A program made the position numbers and the translations under genes. A DNA stretch of 64,000 nt from Artemisia argyi (lineage: Eukaryota; Streptophyta; Magnoliopsida; Asterales; Asteraceae), in NCBI GenBank assembly GCA_030686995.1, contig CM060693.1, positions 120,865,228 through 120,929,227 of the forward strand. Direction: 5' to 3'. A model generated the notes under the pieces. It had not been told where the DNA came from, made no database searches, and was given only the letters and a program-made list of their open reading frames with translations. Of this stretch, positions 59,347-64,000 are shown one piece after another. Numbering within the stretch: position 1 is the stretch's first letter; each line of letters opens with the position of its first letter.

Positions 59347-62300
59347 TGTAACAATTCACAATTTCAGGTTAATTACTATTCCCGGGAAATTCACTATTCA
59401 CTTTTACTATTCATGTTACTATTCATTTCTTTCCGAAATTTTCCCGAAAGTTGATTTTTATTTGATATTCTCGAATAATAAATCATTTCCATGGCAAATT
59501 AAATGTTTGACATTCGTCAGATCATTTTCGTGAAAGTTATTAAGGAATTACACGTTTTAGGGTAAAACGCCAATCAGAAATTCTACGCACAACGAAATTC
59601 GATCCCGTCAGGTGACCCCACATCGGAAAAATGTTTGACACGCTCATGATTTATTTGAGAATTAATCGTGACTGAGAAAAACATGACCAAAAACTTCCCA
59701 GCAGGTCACCCATGCCGTACTACTCTCGCATGAGCACGCTTAACCATATGGGCAATTAACCGTTAGAACACGAAACGAGTTTCTAAGACGTTTTGAGTTT
59801 TCAAACTTATTAGAAAAAGTCAACATATTTTTCCCTCCTCCATTGACCAAAAATCATCCCTTGATGTTATAAGTCATTTCGTGATTTTTAGGCTTACGGT
59901 TTGATGTCTAAAAGACATTTAATACCAACCGACACTAGACTGAGCCCAGTCTAGACATTATAAGTCATTTTAAATCATTTATAACCTATTAGAAAAGTAA
60001 TATTTTACTTTTCTCAATTTTACGCAATATTCAGCGTTTTACGCGAATTACGCGTTTTAGACCCGTGTTTCCAGTTTTTAGCAGGGTTTTAGCACCCGAT
60101 AGAACCTACCACTCATTTTATATTTTATTATGGACTATATGGACATGTTTAACAATACTTTCAAATTCCATAATTTTACGACACCCGGTTTTACGTTTTG
60201 AGGCTTAATCATTTACGATTAGCATTTCCCGGAGTCAAAACTCATCTAGTAACTTGGATAATATCATCCAAGGCACACCTCACCCTCCCTTATCCATGTG
60301 AACCGCCCTAGGAGGGGGGTTTCACACTATGTGGCTCAAACTTATGAATTTACCCTTAAAATCAACACTTATTTACAACTTGGTCACCAAGTTGTAACAC
60401 TTTCCTAGCACTTTCCTAACCTCCTCATTTTTGGACTATAAATACTCCCTCCTCTCCCCTTCTTGGTGCCGTGCATCCCCAACCCCAAATCCCTCTCATC
60501 CTTAGTTCATTTCCTTCTAATTTCTAGCAAGATTCAAGTGAAGTTCAAGTATAGAAACCCTAGCTTAGTTTCTAGTAATCAAAACTCTTCCAAACCCTAA
60601 TATAATTGGTGATTTCTCTTGAGTTTAAATCCACTCAATTCACTTTAACCTTCATCATCCATCTTTCAAGAATACCAAGGGTAGAAAGATTGCATGAAGT
60701 GAAAAAGGGTTGAAGCAAGTCTATCAATGTCCTATCCTTACATGTTAACTTCCTTTCATCTTTGAAAGCCAAAAGTTGTGAGCCAAACCCTAACTTGATT
60801 CTTGTTAAATAATCATGTTCATGTTATATACATATTATTCTTGCTATATTATGTCTTGTAGTTATGTCCATGATGTATAAAAATGACCAAAACAAGTTAT
60901 TGTTATTGATTGTTAAAACAAGTTACTAAAACAAGTAAACTAGTGACTTTCTTGGAGAACCACGACCAAAATGGTAAAATTATGATATTGGATTATTACA
61001 TATTGTAGTAGAGGACTTAAAAAGGAAACCATAGCAATTTGAACCACCCAAAACGAGTATACGAGTCAAAAGTTACGCCCATTTGAAATTACCAAAGATT
61101 TCCGGCAAAACTGCCAAATAGCTTCCTGATCAAATTTGGGTTTTGAAAGTCCCACTTCTAGTCCGATTCATCAAAAAGTTAAAACACGAAAGTTGTCCGG
61201 AACGACGTTTTCGTTCAGGATTAAAGAAACTCGAGACCTAAAAATGCTTTCCGAGTAATAAAATTCTTCAAATTCTAAACAGCCCATTTTTAGGCAAAAG
61301 TCACTAGATTATGGTTATACTTTGAAAGGAACAAGAGGTTTTATGACCTATAATCAAGACCACAACCATGGCTAGAGCCAAGGTTGTGTCTCATGACCTT
61401 GAAACAAGGACCAAAGGTCATGGCTAGGCCATGACGAAATGACCATACCAACTTACATAGGCGTAAACATGAAACAATGAATTAGGCGATAACATGAATA
61501 AGCAATTTGGATCTACTTCACTTAAAAGGAAACCATGAGATTTTACCAAGAGAAAATGGTCATTCAAGACTTATGAAACTACCCCTAATAACAATCTTCA
61601 TGTACAAATAAACTTTCCTAAGTTTATTCAAATATCGGACATGTAACTTTCGGATCAAAACTTATATCTATATATTTCATCAACTACTACAATAGTAGGG
61701 AGCCTCATGTGAGGAGTTCATTATGTAAGCCATCGAGTTGAGTTGTGGATTTACGAGTTAAAGTGTCCTGGCTCCTCGAACGCTTACTAACATGACTTCT
61801 GAATTATGTCGGCCTGAACGGTAGTAAACGATATACAAAACATACATGTTTCATGAATCATTACTTTCAAAGACTTACAAATATACATCATACCACATCA
61901 TGGACTAAATGCAAGATATATATATAGGCACTACTTCATATTCTTTACTCCGATCCTAAGTCGCGACATTCGATTATAGGTTGCCCGTAGAAACCTTCAC
62001 GATTCAACCGTTGCATTCATTACTTGCTATCTTACTTAAGGTGAGTTCATAGCCCCACTTTCGATTACTTAATTGTTTTACAAACCCTTGGGGGGAATAC
62101 ATGCTATTATTTTTCTACTCGAACACGATGCTTTCTAATGTATGCTTCACGACGATGTTTTATTATCACTAAGTACCAACCTTGCTAAACCGATATCCTT
62201 GATTATGAACCATTTAATCACTAGCAATAGTGAGCGCGAATATTAATAATAGGCCTATTGGGATTGACGAATCCCATTTGTTTTGACTAAGTGCAAACAA

Positions 62301-62831
62301 ATGCATTAATATTTGAGATTTAGGTATGTTAGCAAAGTACCTACCGGGATAAATCTGCCGATCGATATTGGTACACGTTAACGTTATGGTGTCATAAGCT
62401 TAGTGTATAATACATGTTCCGGGCATATAATAACGTAGCCTACCTGTTTTGTTTTCCAAACATTGGTGTGAGCCTATAACTCACACTACCAACATATTGT
62501 GTTCAAACGATTTAACAAACTCTATGAATATCACTCAACCTTTGTGTTGACCTCTCAAGCATGTATTTCAGGTTCATGACGATCAAGGATGGCACGGAAG
62601 GGCACGGATGTTCAAGAGGGCTATAAATTTTATTATCATTCAAAACTTATTTAATTTGTAAACATGGAACCATCTGGGACCTCATTTTGTAACCTCTGAT
62701 ATTTATATAATTTGAATGATAAATCTTTTAAAACGACTCAATTGGAGTTCGTTTTCTATTATTGTGACTATTGTGCCGTCGAGTAACACCCAGTTCGAAT
62801 TCCGCTGCATCCATGAATTGGGGGTGTTACA
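59347..62831 (+). repeat. LARD2 3' LTR
   Basis: Near-identical copy of 53797-57272, with the 5S-like block at 59689-59744. It ends at 62831, then GAGAA and the rest of the outer copia 5' LTR. Confidence 0.92.
59689..59744 (-). ncRNA. 5S-rRNA-derived segment in LARD2 3' LTR
   Basis: Identical to the copy at 54139-54194 across A-box, IE, C-box and T-run. Just beyond it, one base differs between the LTRs (C at 54218, A at 59768). Confidence 0.75.
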
Positions 62832-62836
62832 GAGAA

Positions 62837-63329
62837 AATCTAAGAAGTAGCTTGGTATTTATAGCAAGACTCTCAGCAGCTCTGGCGGATACGGCGGAAC
62901 CCTCAGATGGGTTTCGTCCGTGTACCTCCAGGGTTCCGCCAGGATTGACAGAAGAGTCTTGCAATAAAGTATCCAAACCAACCAAGGTCACATCAAGTTA
63001 GTCAAACACACATTGAATCAAAGTAGAATGCTTCCAAAAATGTGTAAGAGCTTACGGGAAGTCAAACACACAAACTTACCACAAATGCATGATGTGATGT
63101 TAACATTTACTATTTTAAGCAATATGTAAATGTAATGTTTTTCTATTTTAAGAAATATAAAAAGTGTTGTGTTTTATATGAAATTTAAATGTAGCAAATG
63201 TCTAATTATGCAAGTCTTTAAACTAAAAGTATGTTTTACTAAAAACTAAAGTTTACACTTTGTCGTTAACAAAACTTAGCAAAGATCGTAAAATATAAAT
63301 AACGTTTTTAGGTGATATTTGTATTAACA
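62837..63329 (-). repeat. 5' LTR of outer copia, U3 side
   Basis: Second part of the interrupted LTR, with the TATA box at 62855-62864. It ends GTATTAACA, followed by the TTTTC target copy. About 13 differences from the 3' LTR over this stretch. Confidence 0.9.
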
Positions 63330-63334
63330 TTTTC

Positions 63335-64000
63335 TTTTTGTATACATTCAACTTTTAATTTTCCTTATATTGATCATAATGTTTAATAATCTGATAGCAT
63401 ATGGAAGCTCCAACCCAACTAGCTAAAGCCTATACACTCGAAACATGCACACAACAAGCCTACCAAGGCTAGGCCCCACCATAACTTGCCCAAAAAGCCA
63501 CTTCCTACGCCATACATAATCAGGGTTAGGCCTGAGAAGCATGATTCAGTCCATGACTTGCCTGGTAACCAAAGCCAAGATCGTTGCAACAACCACCACG
63601 TGTCATTACCTCATTCGAGTAGATCGAGGTAGCACCGTGAACATCTCGCAAATACGTGATATCGTACATGGGACGCCCCATGAACCCATCCTAGCCAAGA
63701 ATGGGGCACTATACGTGTCATCCTTATCCCCTCATCTGGATGACCACCGCGTGGATATCCCACAAACCATCTAATTGCATCTAAGGGTTGCACACAACCG
63801 TAAATGCATTCTTATAAATATCCAGAGATTATTCAGAGTCGTTGAAGTAGCCAAGTTTTTCACTGGAACTTTGATATTGATTGTGGAAAAACTTAAGAGG
63901 ATACTGACAAGGATTATTTGGTACATTTTTAAGGGGTCATTTAAGCCCAAAATCGTATTAATATGATCAAATATTGCCTCAAATCGTTTTTTTTTTTTGC
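63335..64000. other. right flank of the nest, probable further retroelement sequence
   Basis: No gene could be supported. Positions 63540-63860 are GC-richer, with CACGTG at 63598-63603, and lead to a TTATAAATATCC box at 63812-63823, which looks like an LTR promoter on the + strand. From about 63925 the sequence follows the first ~80 bp of LTR E (GGGGTCATTTAAGCCC). The element continues beyond the window. Confidence 0.45.

Larger units (their letters stand above)
53792..62836 (+). mobile_element. LARD2: non-coding LTR retrotransposon with 3.5-kb LTRs
   Basis: GAGAA is duplicated at 53792-53796 and 62832-62836. The LTRs are 53797-57272 (3,476 bp) and 59347-62831 (3,485 bp), starting TGTAACAATTC and ending GGGGGTGTTACA, with about ten substitutions and one 9-bp indel (ACGCGAATT near 60042). 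The internal region, 57273-59346 (2,074 bp), has a primer-binding site, a 37-bp tandem hairpin array, the paired-hairpin module and a polypurine end, but no convincing ORF. The ends resemble LARD1 and Tekay/Del chromoviruses, so it was probably moved in trans. Each LTR contains a 5S-rRNA-derived block. Confidence 0.92.
9840..63334 (-). mobile_element. outer Sirevirus-like Ty1/copia retrotransposon and the nest inside it
   Basis: TTTTC occurs at 9840-9844 and 63330-63334, directly outside two LTR copies that start TGTTAATAC and end TTTTCCACA on the - strand. The primer-binding site lies beside the right LTR (53152-53166) and polypurine tracts beside the left LTR (10966-10980), which fixes the orientation as -. 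In element order the parts are gag (53111-52413), integrase (26786-26087), RT/RNase H (21696-19696) and post-pol ORFs (18860-17820, 16877-16199, 11940-11560). Pol order INT before RT is that of Ty1/copia. A long post-pol region with extra ORFs and several polypurine tracts is the known mark of Sireviruses. Zinc-knuckle and protease sequence is missing, lost at the joint near 52412. LTRs differ by about 2-3% over the part compared (493 bp). The element is dead. Confidence 0.88.

Noticed and set aside
62771..63001. 76-aa ORF across the LARD2/outer LTR junction
   Set aside because: It spans an insertion joint and lies in LTR DNA; the similar frame at 10418-10627 is LTR too.

Overview
The window is nuclear DNA from a dicot plant, probably a daisy-family (Asteraceae) species. 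The evidence is a receptor-kinase gene with GT-AG introns, tRNA-derived SINE sequence, AT-rich spacers and several families of LTR retrotransposon. The Athila-type and copia-type polyproteins resemble those common in Asteraceae genomes. That placement rests on recognition, not a database search.

Layout. Positions 1-8657 hold one host gene on the + strand: the 3' 22 exons of an LRR VIII-2-type receptor-like kinase (LRRs, malectin domain, transmembrane segment, kinase). Its first exon(s) lie upstream of the window. An antisense SINE sits in the intron before the transmembrane exon. Positions 8658-9839 are AT-rich spacer.

Positions 9840-63334 are one 53.5-kb nest of retrotransposons inserted at a single site, bounded by the 5-bp target duplication TTTTC. 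The outermost element is a Sirevirus-like Ty1/copia on the - strand (LTRs 9845-10965 and 53167-53796 + 62837-63329; gag 52.4-53.1 kb; integrase 26.1-26.8 kb; RT/RNase H 19.7-21.7 kb; post-pol ORFs 11.6-18.9 kb). Inserted into it are: two solo LTRs of a 4.2-4.4-kb Athila/Tat-type LTR family (A 11946-16193, B 21697-~26086); a second copia on the + strand (D, from 26790); and, in its 5' LTR, a long non-coding LTR element (LARD2, 53797-62831, duplication GAGAA). Copia D carries a solo LTR (E, ~29.1-30.27 kb), an Athila-type Ty3/gypsy element on the - strand (C, ~32.1-49.3 kb, missing its 3' LTR) and a truncated LTR (F, 49973-~52412). Element C is in turn split inside integrase by a second non-coding element (LARD1, 33022-39256, duplication TTATC). 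Two deletion joints (~32.0 kb and ~52.41 kb) explain the missing parts. All visible polyproteins carry stops or frameshifts. Only the two LARDs look young: LARD1 LTRs differ by about two substitutions in 2.75 kb, LARD2 LTRs by about ten in 3.5 kb, and the outer copia LTRs by about 2-3%.

Most interesting non-coding signals. (1) Both LARDs, although their LTRs differ, share a two-hairpin module whose loops are complementary to each other (TAGTCA/TGACTA), with stem covariation; one loop is also self-palindromic. This could be a kissing-loop dimerisation or packaging signal. (2) Each LARD2 LTR carries an antisense 5S-rRNA-derived segment with recognisable A-box, IE and C-box, followed by a T-run. 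(3) LTR E has an array of near-palindromic TGACGCCGTCA boxes directly upstream of its TATA box. (4) The 4-kb LTR family has a conserved terminal hairpin.
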